Shown: positions 1 to 7,952 of the stretch, piece by piece | Position numbering within the stretch: position 1 is the stretch's first letter | Layout: each line of letters opens with the position of its first letter | Assembly: GCA_011620595.1 (NCBI GenBank) | Contig: WOYX01000053.1 | Location: forward strand, 1 to 33,134 | Direction of reading: 5' to 3' | Source of the DNA: Bacteroidales bacterium | GTDB lineage: Bacteria; Bacteroidota; Bacteroidia; Bacteroidales; VadinHA17 | Length of the DNA stretch: 33,134 nt | Translations under genes and position numbers: made by a program | Notes under the pieces: model-generated | Database searches by the model: none | What the model was told of the DNA's origin: nothing | The model's input: only the letters and a program-made list of their open reading frames with translations

Positions 1-995
1 TAAACAAAACTTTTGATATTGCCCTTGATTTCTCTCTTTTCAACAGGGTCAATGCAAGTGTTGAGTGGTACAACAGAAAATCTGATGACCTGTTGTATGA
101 TATGCCTTTGCCTTCTTCAATGGGTCTGCTGAGTCAGCCCAGGAACATTGCTGCTCTGTTTAACAGGGGATGGGAGTTCAATGTCAATGGTGACGTAGTA
201 CGCACCGGTGACTTCAGGTGGAACCTGACCCTTATAGCCTCTACCCTCAGGAACGAGATCACTTTTATTCCCGATCCCTTCGTTGATGGTACCAAAAGAT
301 GGTCAGTAGGCCATTCTGTTTATGATTTCTGGCTGAGAAAATTCTACGATGTTGATCCTACTGACGGTGCCACCAGGTTCCATGTGTGGGAAGACGTAAC
401 CGATGAAGAAGGTAATGTGACAGGCTCACAGCTGGCATATGACACCAATGGCGATCCGGTGCTTACCAAAGACCAGAGTAAAGCCGGATATGGCTACGTG
501 GGAGCTTCTGCATTTCCTGACCTCCAGGGATCGATAGGAAATCTCATTACCTATAAGGGTTTCACATTGAGTACCCTGTTCACCTATTCACTGGGAGGCC
601 AGATGATTGATGGCGTCTACCAGGGAATGCTTGCTGCAACAGCCGGTGAGTCTTTTCATCCGGATGTCAAGAATTCATGGAAAAATCCCGGAGATGTAAC
701 AAACTTTCCGAGGCTGCAATATGCTAACACCAACCTTTATGCTACATCGGACTATTTCCTGATATCATCTGACTACTTCAATATCAAGAACGTGACCTTA
801 AGCTATGCTCTCCCGAAACAGCTTCTCAACAGGTTTGGAGTGGGACAGTTAACTGTGTTTGCTACAGGCGAAAACCTCTATCTGTTTGCAGCCAGAAAAG
901 GGATGAACCCAACCTACAACTTCAACGGAACACAGAGCGAATTTGCCTACAGTCCAAGCAGGTCAATGATCATAGGACTTAATCTGCAGTTTTAA
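1..995 (+). CDS. SusC/RagA-family TonB-linked outer-membrane transporter, C-terminal part
   Basis: This is the C-terminal 330 residues of a SusC-type outer-membrane beta-barrel, which imports glycans or peptides with TonB energy and a SusD lid. The reading frame is open from base 3 without a start, so the 5' end lies outside the window. An internal ATG at 93 is not the start, because the residues before it (for example FNRVNASVEWYNRKSDDLLY) are typical barrel strands. Other barrel hallmarks are the plug-to-barrel style segment FPDLQGSIGN, the motif KNPGDVTNFPRLQ that is common near the C-terminus of this family, and a final aromatic strand ending in LNLQF. A SusD gene follows 26 bases downstream, the usual order. 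The substrate cannot be told from this fragment. Confidence 0.93.
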   Translation, partial: NKTFDIALDFSLFNRVNASVEWYNRKSDDLLYDMPLPSSMGLLSQPRNIAALFNRGWEFNVNGDVVRTGDFRWNLTLIASTLRNEITFIPDPFVDGTKRWSVGHSVYDFWLRKFYDVDPTDGATRFHVWEDVTDEEGNVTGSQLAYDTNGDPVLTKDQSKAGYGYVGASAFPDLQGSIGNLITYKGFTLSTLFTYSLGGQMIDGVYQGMLAATAGESFHPDVKNSWKNPGDVTNFPRLQYANTNLYATSDYFLISSDYFNIKNVTLSYALPKQLLNRFGVGQLTVFATGENLYLFAARKGMNPTYNFNGTQSEFAYSPSRSMIIGLNLQF

Positions 996-1021
996 TTGAT
1001 ATAACTTAAACAGAATAAACA

Positions 1022-2611
1022 ATGAAAGCGAAATATTTAACTTTAAGGTTAGTCTTAATCTTCGCTATCACACTGAGCTTGAGCTCATGTGAGGAAGATT
1101 TCCTGCAAACCGTTCCTACCGATTCTGTTACGAATGAAATTGCTCTCGGATCAGTTGATAATATGATGCTGGCCATTAACGGTATCCATCGGGCTATGTA
1201 TGCTCAGAATGGTTTCATAAGCGCTTATGCCGGGCAGCAGTTTATGATCCCTACGGCAGAGTACGGAGCCAGTGATGCACTGCATTCTGCTCTTGGCAAT
1301 GGATGGCACAGGGCTCGTTTACAATGGATTATGCATACCAATGCTACAAGGGAGGATGTCTCCTTCTCGTGGTTCTTCTATTACAATGTCATCGGTTCGG
1401 TAAACAATATTATCAATGCTGCGGCTGATCTGCAGATGTCCGATGAGTTGCACAATATTCTGGGACAGGCCTATACTTACAGGGCATGGGCACATTTTCA
1501 GCTGGTGCAGTTTTTTGCCAAGCCTTATATGGTCGGGAATCCGGCAACAGATCTTGGTGTGCCTATTATGACTGCCACTGAGCCTCCCTACGAAGGTAAG
1601 TCTCGTAATACAGTTCAGGAGGTTTACACGCAGATCATAGATGACCTGACTACGGCAATTACCCATTTTGCTGACGCATCACCCAGGGCAGATCTGTCTC
1701 ACCTGAATGTTGACGTTGCCAAAGGCGTAGCTGCAAGGGTATACCTGACCAGCGGCCAGTGGCAGCAGGCAGCCACCATGGCCCGTGAAGCCCGTCAGAA
1801 TTACACACTGATGAATGAAAGTCAGTTCAAGTCCGGATTTAACAGTATTGATAACCCGGAGTGGATATGGGGGTCAAAAATGATTCAGGACCAGACAGCA
1901 TACTACTATTCATACTTCTATTATTGCTCCAATAATTTCAATGGTTCACAGAACAGGAGCAACCCGAAGTTCATGAATCACCTGTTGTATGATCAGATTT
2001 CTGACACCGATTACAGGAAAGACTTGATTCTTAAAGATGCACCAAGCACATTCTACGCCTGGGATGCCGGTGACAATGCCGGAAGGTATGCCTCCAAAGA
2101 TGAGTATCTTGCTGCTGTTGCAGCATACAGGGTTATTGTAAACAATTCAAGTTCTCACAATATGGTGCCCTACATGCATATTAAACTGCAGCAGTCCAAT
2201 GGACCAACCATTGATCCCATGGACGTAATTCACATGAGAGCAGCAGAGATGTATCTTATCGAAGCAGAAGCACTGGCCCGTCTGGGCACACAGGATGCAC
2301 TTGCACAGGATGTTCTGTTTGAACTGGTGTCTGAAAGGGATGAGGCGTATGTCAAGTCAACCAATACCGGACAGGCTCTGGTCGATGAGATTCTACTCCA
2401 CAGAAGGATAGAACTGTTCCAGGAAGGATTCAGATGGTTCGACATGCTAAGGAATGATGAGGTACTTGATCTGACAGGGTCAGGAGCAAATCCGGACCTG
2501 TACATTGACGGTATGTATCAGGACAGGCCGAGCGTTAATCCAAAGTGGGTGTTCCTTATCCCGCAGCGTGAGATTGATGCCAACCCCAACATCGTACAGA
2601 ACGTCTATTAA
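1022..2611 (+). CDS. SusD/RagB-family nutrient-binding outer-membrane lipoprotein
   Basis: The 529-residue product is the surface lipoprotein partner of the preceding SusC. It starts with a lipoprotein signal peptide ending in the lipobox LSSC, so the mature protein begins at Cys23 followed by acidic residues, as in surface-exported Bacteroidota lipoproteins. The family pattern is seen in the region around AYTYRAWAHFQLVQFFAKPY (the SusD helix motif), in EVYTQIIDDLTTAI, and in the C-terminal segment EILLHRRIELFQEGFRWFDM followed by NPKWVFLIPQREIDANPNI. Length is normal for the family. It is followed by a hairpin terminator, so the pair forms its own transcription unit or the end of one. The ligand is not predictable from sequence alone. 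Confidence 0.95.
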   Translation: MKAKYLTLRLVLIFAITLSLSSCEEDFLQTVPTDSVTNEIALGSVDNMMLAINGIHRAMYAQNGFISAYAGQQFMIPTAEYGASDALHSALGNGWHRARLQWIMHTNATREDVSFSWFFYYNVIGSVNNIINAAADLQMSDELHNILGQAYTYRAWAHFQLVQFFAKPYMVGNPATDLGVPIMTATEPPYEGKSRNTVQEVYTQIIDDLTTAITHFADASPRADLSHLNVDVAKGVAARVYLTSGQWQQAATMAREARQNYTLMNESQFKSGFNSIDNPEWIWGSKMIQDQTAYYYSYFYYCSNNFNGSQNRSNPKFMNHLLYDQISDTDYRKDLILKDAPSTFYAWDAGDNAGRYASKDEYLAAVAAYRVIVNNSSSHNMVPYMHIKLQQSNGPTIDPMDVIHMRAAEMYLIEAEALARLGTQDALAQDVLFELVSERDEAYVKSTNTGQALVDEILLHRRIELFQEGFRWFDMLRNDEVLDLTGSGANPDLYIDGMYQDRPSVNPKWVFLIPQREIDANPNIVQNVY

Positions 2612-2652
2612 TATCTTTTTCAGGAAGATACTTTAGGTATTCAATGCTTAGG

Positions 2653-2685
2653 AAAAGCTGGAGTTCCAGGAACTCCAGCTTTTTT
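2653..2685 (+). terminator. Rho-independent terminator after first susD
   Basis: A perfect 10-bp stem (AGCTGGAGTT at 2656-2665 and AACTCCAGCT at 2671-2680) with a five-base loop is followed by a run of T. It lies 45 bases after the susD stop codon. Confidence 0.85.
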
Positions 2686-2793
2686 AATGTGCCATTGACC
2701 TTGACGTTAAAAGGGTTCCCGGCAGGAAAGCAAGTTGTCTGCGCAGACCGACGAGACAGTTCAGAACCTGCTCTCCGGAAAGAGGCGTTGGCA
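2686..2793. other. Intergenic stretch between two terminators, no convincing gene
   Basis: These 108 bases sit between two terminator hairpins. Short open frames exist here but lack any family resemblance or conserved start context. A 12-bp perfect palindrome (GTCTGCGCAGAC, 2737-2748) is present. With the hairpin at 2794-2828 the stretch could be the body of a small RNA, but I see no good TAnnTTTG box for it. Base composition is like that of the surroundings. Confidence 0.4.
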
Positions 2794-2828
2794 AAAGAAA
2801 GAGTCCTGCACCGGGGCTCTTTCTTTTA
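2794..2828. terminator. Second hairpin terminator, symmetrical on both strands
   Basis: AAAAGAAAGAG (2794-2804) pairs with CTCTTTCTTTT (2818-2828). Pairs between 2805-2808 and 2814-2817, two of them G-T, extend the stem around a GCACC loop. The A-rich left arm and T-rich right arm allow termination in either direction. No gene ends between it and the previous terminator. Confidence 0.75.
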
Positions 2829-2911
2829 GCTGCCGGGCAGTACTTTGCCGGTTTCTAACATATCTTCTGTTTTGGCAGGAACCGGGTCTTAGCAAAATAA
2901 TAGCCGCAAAC

Positions 2912-2941
2912 GTTGCAAGTTTGGAAAATATCTTATATTTG
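2912..2941 (+). promoter_or_regulatory. Bacteroidota-type promoter of the second susC-susD pair
   Basis: TATATTTG at 2934-2941 matches the -7 consensus TAnnTTTG exactly. GTTG at 2912-2915, 18 bases upstream, matches three of four bases of the -33 box TTTG. The expected start near 2948 would give a leader of about 43 bases before the susC ATG at 2991. Confidence 0.7.
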
Positions 2942-2990
2942 TCTCAGTGATTTAATCACATTAACCCCTATTAACCTAAACTATTAATCT

Positions 2991-5900
2991 ATGAAGAAGA
3001 TTTTTTTACTCTGTTCACTGTTGCTGATGACAGGTTATCTTGTCATGGCGCAGACAAACCTAATCACGGGTACGGTCGTAAGTTCTGAGGATCGTTCAGA
3101 GCTGCCTGGTGTCTTCGTGACAGTCAAGGGTACTACCCTTGGGACCATCACGGGACCTGACGGAAGCTATTCCATCCAGGTGCCGGCAAATGCCAGAACG
3201 CTGGTTTACAGTTTCGTTGGTTTTGTTACGCAGGAACAGGAGATTTCCGGCAGGAACAGGATCGACGTTGTACTGCAGCAGGACCTCTTCAATGTTGATG
3301 AGGTGGTTGTAGTTGCATACGGTACGGCCCAGAGGCGTGATGTCGCCGGAGCAATCTCAACTGTTAAGGGAGGAGAGATAGCCAAGATGAACATGCAGAG
3401 CTTTGACCAGGCCCTGGCCGGCAAGGCTGCCGGTGTTTCAATAACCCTGCCAAACGGGGTTCTCAACAACCCTCCGGTAATCCGAATCAGGGGCTTCAAC
3501 TCAATTACATCGAGTTCGAACCCGCTGGTGGTGGTTGACGGCGTTCCCGTCTTCACCGGCAATATCGGGGGTACTGCCATCCAGAACTCACTGGCGGATA
3601 TCAACCCCTCTGATATTGAATCCATGGAAATCCTGAAGGACGCATCAGCTACTGCTCTCTATGGTTCACGTGCAGCCAACGGCGTTATTATCATTACTAC
3701 AAAACACGGGTCGGGTGCCAGGACTAAGGTCACGTATGACGGATTTGCAGGATGGACGGAGCCTTACAGACTCTTCGACCTGATGAATGCCGAGCAGTAT
3801 ATTGAGCATAAGAATCTTGCATTTTCAAATGCAGGCCTTTCAACTGTTCTGCATCAGGTTAATATTAATGGCGTACCCGTTGATACTGACTGGGCAGACT
3901 TTGTTTACCAGAAAGGCTTCCAGCAGAGCCATGCATTAACTGTGTCAGGTTCTTCACCCTCTACTTCGTATTTTCTTTCAATAGGGTACACCGATCAGGA
4001 CGGTATGGTGAAGAAGAATTTCTACAACAGGAAGAACACCAGGATGAATGTTGACCACAAAATCAATCAGTATCTTTCGATTGGTGCCAATATTGCCTAT
4101 ACAAACGGTTATACTGAATCACCGAACACAGGTTCCAGTTTCGCCACTGCAGGCGCTGCCCGCCTTGCATTTGTGCTTCCTCCGATTATAGGTCCCTATC
4201 TCGAAGATGGTTCATATAACCTTTACGGAAGCGGTATCGGTGGTATGGGTACAGGCCTGGCTGCAGGTCTTGGTTATCATAACCCTGCCCAGATCATGGA
4301 TACCAACAAACACACAACTGAGTCTGACAGGTTGCTTGCAACCCTTTCTGCTACCCTAGTACCGGTTAAGGGACTTATGCTCAAAACAGTCTATGGGATG
4401 GACAACCTGGCAAGGGAGACAACAACCTTCTGGAGCCCTATAGGAGGTGATGGCTACGGTTACGGTGGCTACGCCTACAACTGGACCGGCAAGGATAAGA
4501 GATGGACATGGACCAACACAGCCAACTACAACATGACATTCATTGAAAAGCTGAATATTGGATTGCTGGCCGGACTTGAATATCAGAGAACAGTAAGCAA
4601 AAGCTGGGATGCAACAAAAACAGCTGTCTCTGACCCGTTCTTCGAGACCTTTGCAGGAGCATGGTCTACCGCCTACGGCGTACCTGACGGTGATTATGGA
4701 GAGAACTTCTATGCTTCATATTTCGGACGAATCAATACCAACTGGGATAAGAAATATTATCTTGAGGGAAGCTTCCGCCGTGATGGCTTCAGTGGCCTTT
4801 CGATGAATAATAAATGGGGCAACTTCGGTGGCGTCTCATTCATGTGGAACATCTCGAACGAAAGTTTCATTGCCAATTCCAGCCTGTCTAACCTCTTCTC
4901 TGATATAAGGCTTAAACTCAGTTACGGACGCGTTGGTAATATGTTCGGTATCGGCAACTACAGCTCACTATTCCTCTATAGCGCCAGCCTATATGCTGAC
5001 CAGCCTACTCTCTATTTCTCACAGGCAGGTAATGCCGATCTTAAGTGGGAAACGAGTGACAAATATGATGTGGGCCTTAGCTTTGGCCTGCTTAAAGACA
5101 GGCTTCAGGCTGATCTTAACTACTTCTACAATGATGTCAATAACCTGATTCTTAACGTGCCTCAGTCACCGTCAAAGGGAATCCCTGGCAACTCGATCCC
5201 GGCAAACGTCGGATCTATGTTTAATAAAGGTTTTGAGTTCTCTCTGACCAGCTACAACATTACAAAAACAAACTTCAACTGGACTACAAGCTTCAACTTT
5301 ACAGCTCTGAAGAATGAAGTTACTGCACTTGCTCCGGGTGTTGATGAGATAAGGACTGCAACCGCAAGCCTTGAAACGACGAACATTACAGTAGTAGGAC
5401 AACCAGTCGGTATGCTTCTTGCCGTTGAGACAAGAGGTGTTGATCCGGCAACAGGCCAGAGGATATTTGTCAATGCAGCAGGCAAGGAGGTTCTGTATAA
5501 CCATGCAGCAACCAACAAGTGGACATACAGGTCAGATGGCTCAGTGGCACCTGCAGTAAACACTTCAAATGACGCAGTTCCATGGGCTTCACCGCTACCA
5601 AAGTTCTATGGTGGTATTGATAATAACCTGGATTTCAAAGGCTTCGACGTTGCATTAAACCTTACCTATGCATTTGGCTTCTATGTTTATTCAGGCTCAA
5701 AGGCAGGCACAAGAGACCAGAGATGGTGGAACAACTCTGTTGAGGTTTATGAAACAGCCTGGAAAAAGCCGGGTGACATAACCAACATACCGAAGCCGGT
5801 CATGAATGACAACGTCTCCAACGGATCTGCCTTCCCTATCACTGAGAATATTGAGAAAGGTGATTATCTGAAAGTTAGAAACATTTCAGCTGGATATACA

Positions 5901-6104
5901 TTCAAGAATATCCTGCAGGGTAATTTAAGGATTGAAAGCCTCAGGGTTTACGCACAGGTTTTCAATGCCTTCGTCTTTACCAATTACTCAGGATCTGACC
6001 CGGAAGTATCTACGAACACAGACTCCAACCTGGCACCTGGTATTGACAGGAACACTGCCCCGCAGGCAAGAACCTATACATTCGGGGTTAACGTAAGTTT
6101 TTAA
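2991..6104 (+). CDS. SusC/RagA-family TonB-linked outer-membrane transporter
   Basis: The 1037-residue product is a complete SusC-type transporter. In order it shows a signal peptide (residues 1-20, ending MAQ), a carboxypeptidase-D-like plug-in domain (about 25-95, with GTVVSSEDRSELPGVFVTVKGT split over strands), the Ton-box-like segment DEVVVVAYGT near 105, the plug with IRIRGFNSI and VVVDGVPV and the signature SATALYGSRAANGVIIITTK (about 220-240), then the beta-barrel ending in the aromatic strand FGVNVSF. The length is typical. It is followed 21 bases later by its susD. The protein differs clearly from the fragment at the left edge, so the two pairs are paralogous and not a recent duplication. 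No anti-sigma/ECF sigma pair or hybrid regulator is in the window, and the substrate is unknown. Confidence 0.97.
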   Translation: MKKIFLLCSLLLMTGYLVMAQTNLITGTVVSSEDRSELPGVFVTVKGTTLGTITGPDGSYSIQVPANARTLVYSFVGFVTQEQEISGRNRIDVVLQQDLFNVDEVVVVAYGTAQRRDVAGAISTVKGGEIAKMNMQSFDQALAGKAAGVSITLPNGVLNNPPVIRIRGFNSITSSSNPLVVVDGVPVFTGNIGGTAIQNSLADINPSDIESMEILKDASATALYGSRAANGVIIITTKHGSGARTKVTYDGFAGWTEPYRLFDLMNAEQYIEHKNLAFSNAGLSTVLHQVNINGVPVDTDWADFVYQKGFQQSHALTVSGSSPSTSYFLSIGYTDQDGMVKKNFYNRKNTRMNVDHKINQYLSIGANIAYTNGYTESPNTGSSFATAGAARLAFVLPPIIGPYLEDGSYNLYGSGIGGMGTGLAAGLGYHNPAQIMDTNKHTTESDRLLATLSATLVPVKGLMLKTVYGMDNLARETTTFWSPIGGDGYGYGGYAYNWTGKDKRWTWTNTANYNMTFIEKLNIGLLAGLEYQRTVSKSWDATKTAVSDPFFETFAGAWSTAYGVPDGDYGENFYASYFGRINTNWDKKYYLEGSFRRDGFSGLSMNNKWGNFGGVSFMWNISNESFIANSSLSNLFSDIRLKLSYGRVGNMFGIGNYSSLFLYSASLYADQPTLYFSQAGNADLKWETSDKYDVGLSFGLLKDRLQADLNYFYNDVNNLILNVPQSPSKGIPGNSIPANVGSMFNKGFEFSLTSYNITKTNFNWTTSFNFTALKNEVTALAPGVDEIRTATASLETTNITVVGQPVGMLLAVETRGVDPATGQRIFVNAAGKEVLYNHAATNKWTYRSDGSVAPAVNTSNDAVPWASPLPKFYGGIDNNLDFKGFDVALNLTYAFGFYVYSGSKAGTRDQRWWNNSVEVYETAWKKPGDITNIPKPVMNDNVSNGSAFPITENIEKGDYLKVRNISAGYTFKNILQGNLRIESLRVYAQVFNAFVFTNYSGSDPEVSTNTDSNLAPGIDRNTAPQARTYTFGVNVSF

Positions 6105-6125
6105 CTAACTAATCAAGAAACAGAC

Positions 6126-7598
6126 ATGAAAAATATACTAAAGGCTTCAATAATATTATTGTTAATATTATTGACTACCGGATGCACCAAGGATGAATGG
6201 ATGAATCCGGCACCCATAACCTCGCTTTCAGATCTTACAGTATTTGATACGAAGGAAAGGATTGAAAACCAGGTTAATGGTATGTATGCTTCCCTGAAGA
6301 GTGGCCAGCATCTGGGTGGAAGGTTCCTGATCTATAATGACGTCAGATGCGATAACTTCCTGCCAAAGAGTTCCAACCTAGTAACATGCTTTGCAACGTG
6401 GAACCATACTGTCATCAGCTCTACGAACGAAGTTCAGAACCTCTGGGGTGCAGTCTATGCCACAATAAACGTTGTTAACGTTTTTCTGGACGGACTGACA
6501 GCTGCATGGGATGAAGGAAAAATCACTGATTTTGTCACACAGGCTGAGTATAACCAGTATAAGAGTGAAGCGCTTACAATAAGGGCTATGTGCTATTTCG
6601 ACCTGATGCAGATGTACTCAAAACCATATAATATTGGCAGCGGAGCAAATCGGGGTGTTCCATTGAGACTGACCCCCAACAAGTCGGCCGAAGGGAATGA
6701 CTTGGCTCCCAGCACTGTTGCAGAGGTTTATGACCAGATACTTAAGGATCTTAACGACGCTGAAGGAATGGCCATATCTAATTATGGCAGTACTCCTCTC
6801 AACATCACTAGAGTGCATAAGAACACTATCATTGCTTATAAAACAAGAGTCTACCTGCATATGCAAAACTGGCCTTCTGTAATAACCGAATCAGCTAAGA
6901 TAGTACCTGCCGCAGCTCCCTTTACTGCATCGTCAGGAGTTCCAAACACTCTCGATGCATCTTACGCAGACATCTTCGTATCGCCTAACACAACCATGGA
7001 ATCAATTCTGTCAATGCCACACACGGCATCAAGCAATCCTGGCACACAGAACAACCTGGCACACTACTACCAGTCAGGATCAGACGAGGCATACTACCTC
7101 GTAACCGGTCCCGGATCCCTTTATGATGCCATGGACGATACTGATGCCAGGAAGGTGATGATGTCGAACGTTGATGGAAACGTATACCTGACCAAGTATG
7201 TTGATCGCGCCAGCAGAACTGACTATTCACCTGTAATCAGGTGGGCAGAGGTTCTTCTCAACCGCGCTGAGGCACTTGTCCGCAGTGGGAATACAGTTAC
7301 CCAGGGCGCTGTTGATCTGCTGAATGCAGTAAGGACACGCTCATTAGCTACAGGAGCTTATACACTGGCTGATTTTTCATCTGCAGCCCAGTTCTATACT
7401 GCAATACTCCAGGAGAGAAACATGGAGTTCCTTGGCGAGGGCATACGTAATATGGACCTTATGCGCCTTGGTCTGACAATACCAGCCAAAACTTCATCTA
7501 TTTTTGGTACAGTTGCAGCAATTCCCTCATCCGCCCAGTCATATTTCTGGCCGGTACCGGACAGCGAGCTTAGTTATAACGGACTCATGACACCCTGA
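6126..7598 (+). CDS. SusD/RagB-family nutrient-binding outer-membrane lipoprotein
   Basis: The 490-residue product is the lipoprotein lid of the preceding SusC. Its signal peptide ends in the lipobox TTGC, giving a mature N-terminal Cys20 followed by Thr-Lys-Asp-Glu. Family features are SEALTIRAMCYFDLMQMYSK (the conserved helix), TVAEVYDQILKDLNDAE, the helix RWAEVLLNRAEALVRSG and the near C-terminal ERNMEFLGEGIRNMDLMRL followed by SYFWPVPDSEL. It is shorter than the first SusD but within the family range. The gene is closed by a strong terminator, and no glycosidase or peptidase gene follows, so degradation enzymes, if any, lie to the left of the window or elsewhere. Confidence 0.95.
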   Translation: MKNILKASIILLLILLTTGCTKDEWMNPAPITSLSDLTVFDTKERIENQVNGMYASLKSGQHLGGRFLIYNDVRCDNFLPKSSNLVTCFATWNHTVISSTNEVQNLWGAVYATINVVNVFLDGLTAAWDEGKITDFVTQAEYNQYKSEALTIRAMCYFDLMQMYSKPYNIGSGANRGVPLRLTPNKSAEGNDLAPSTVAEVYDQILKDLNDAEGMAISNYGSTPLNITRVHKNTIIAYKTRVYLHMQNWPSVITESAKIVPAAAPFTASSGVPNTLDASYADIFVSPNTTMESILSMPHTASSNPGTQNNLAHYYQSGSDEAYYLVTGPGSLYDAMDDTDARKVMMSNVDGNVYLTKYVDRASRTDYSPVIRWAEVLLNRAEALVRSGNTVTQGAVDLLNAVRTRSLATGAYTLADFSSAAQFYTAILQERNMEFLGEGIRNMDLMRLGLTIPAKTSSIFGTVAAIPSSAQSYFWPVPDSELSYNGLMTP

Positions 7599-7626
7599 TA
7601 ACTGACCTGAGACCTGGTAATGAATA

Positions 7627-7659
7627 AGAGGCTGTCTCAAAAGGGGCAGCCTCTCTTTT
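7627..7659 (+). terminator. Rho-independent terminator after second susD
   Basis: AGAGGCTG (7627-7634) pairs with CAGCCTCT (7647-7654), extended by TCTC/GGGG wobble pairs around an AAAA loop and followed by CTTTTG. It ends the susCD unit and also marks the insertion point of the intron remnant that begins at 7661. Confidence 0.85.
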
Positions 7660-7660
7660 G

Positions 7661-7785
7661 GTGCGCCCGGCATGGGCGCGATAACTATAGGGTGAAAGTC
7701 CCGAACGTACCCTGACAGCAGGAAGCGTTAGCCGAAGGCAGGGATGCTATGTCAACTGTCGGATACGATTTGAAGGAGACCTGTT
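7661..7785 (+). mobile_element. Group II intron remnant, 5' end (domain I) only
   Basis: The stretch begins with the group II 5' splice-site pattern GTGCG, then a hairpin with arms GCGCCC (7663-7668) and GGGCGC (7674-7679). It is followed by CTATAGGGTGAAAGTCCCG and later GCGTTAGCCGAAGGCAGGG, which resemble the start of domain I in bacterial group II introns. Resemblance fades after the GAAGGAG near 7775-7785. No reverse transcriptase/maturase frame, domain V hairpin or 3' end follows, since the lolA side genes begin at once. It lies directly behind the susD terminator, the kind of site favoured by class C introns. The right end is approximate. I identify it from remembered family consensus, not from an alignment. 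Confidence 0.72.
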
Positions 7786-7811
7786 TCATTTTTCTCTAAA
7801 CCGATAAGATG
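7786..7811. other. Short unassigned stretch between intron remnant and small gene
   Basis: I see no clear element here. The GC-rich hairpin CCGGC-TTC-GCCGG at 7815-7827 lies just inside the 3' end of the small minus-strand gene and lacks a T-run on either strand, so I do not call it a terminator. Confidence 0.3.
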
Positions 7812-7946
7812 TCACCGGCTTCGCCGGAACCTGTTACGGTCGTCACGCCTTGACCTGATCCTGTCGGCGCGGCGTTTCATGATCATGTATACGATGATCA
7901 GCACCACAATCACCGTACCTATAATTATGAAATCCCGCTGTATCAT
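7812..7946 (-). CDS. Small single-pass membrane protein with Arg-rich tail, downstream of lolA
   Basis: A 44-residue frame starts with ATG six bases after the lolA stop codon. It reads MIQRDFIIIGTVIVVLII, giving a hydrophobic helix at about residues 6-23, and continues into a strongly basic tail (MKRRADRIRSRRDD and onward) that by the positive-inside rule should be cytoplasmic. I do not recognise the family. Support comes from the tight spacing to lolA, the textbook membrane segment with charged tail, and the frame being closed by its own TGA. The upstream GGGACAA is a weak ribosome-binding site, which is common in this phylum. A role in envelope lipoprotein transport would be a guess from position only. 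Random open frame remains possible. Confidence 0.6.
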   Translation of the reverse strand: MIQRDFIIIGTVIVVLIIVYMIMKRRADRIRSRRDDRNRFRRSR

Positions 7947-7952
7947 TTGTCC

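Noticed and set aside
2737-2748. 12-bp palindrome GTCTGCGCAGAC considered as an operator for susC.
   Set aside because: It is about 170 bases upstream of the susC promoter and before a terminator. A palindrome of this size could occur by chance.
2644-2950. Short open frames in the gap between the susCD pairs.
   Set aside because: They overlap terminator hairpins and a promoter, and their translations show no conserved features.
7815-7827. GC-rich hairpin CCGGC-TTC-GCCGG considered as terminator of the ftsK-lolA unit.
   Set aside because: It lies inside the small minus-strand frame and has no T-run on either strand.
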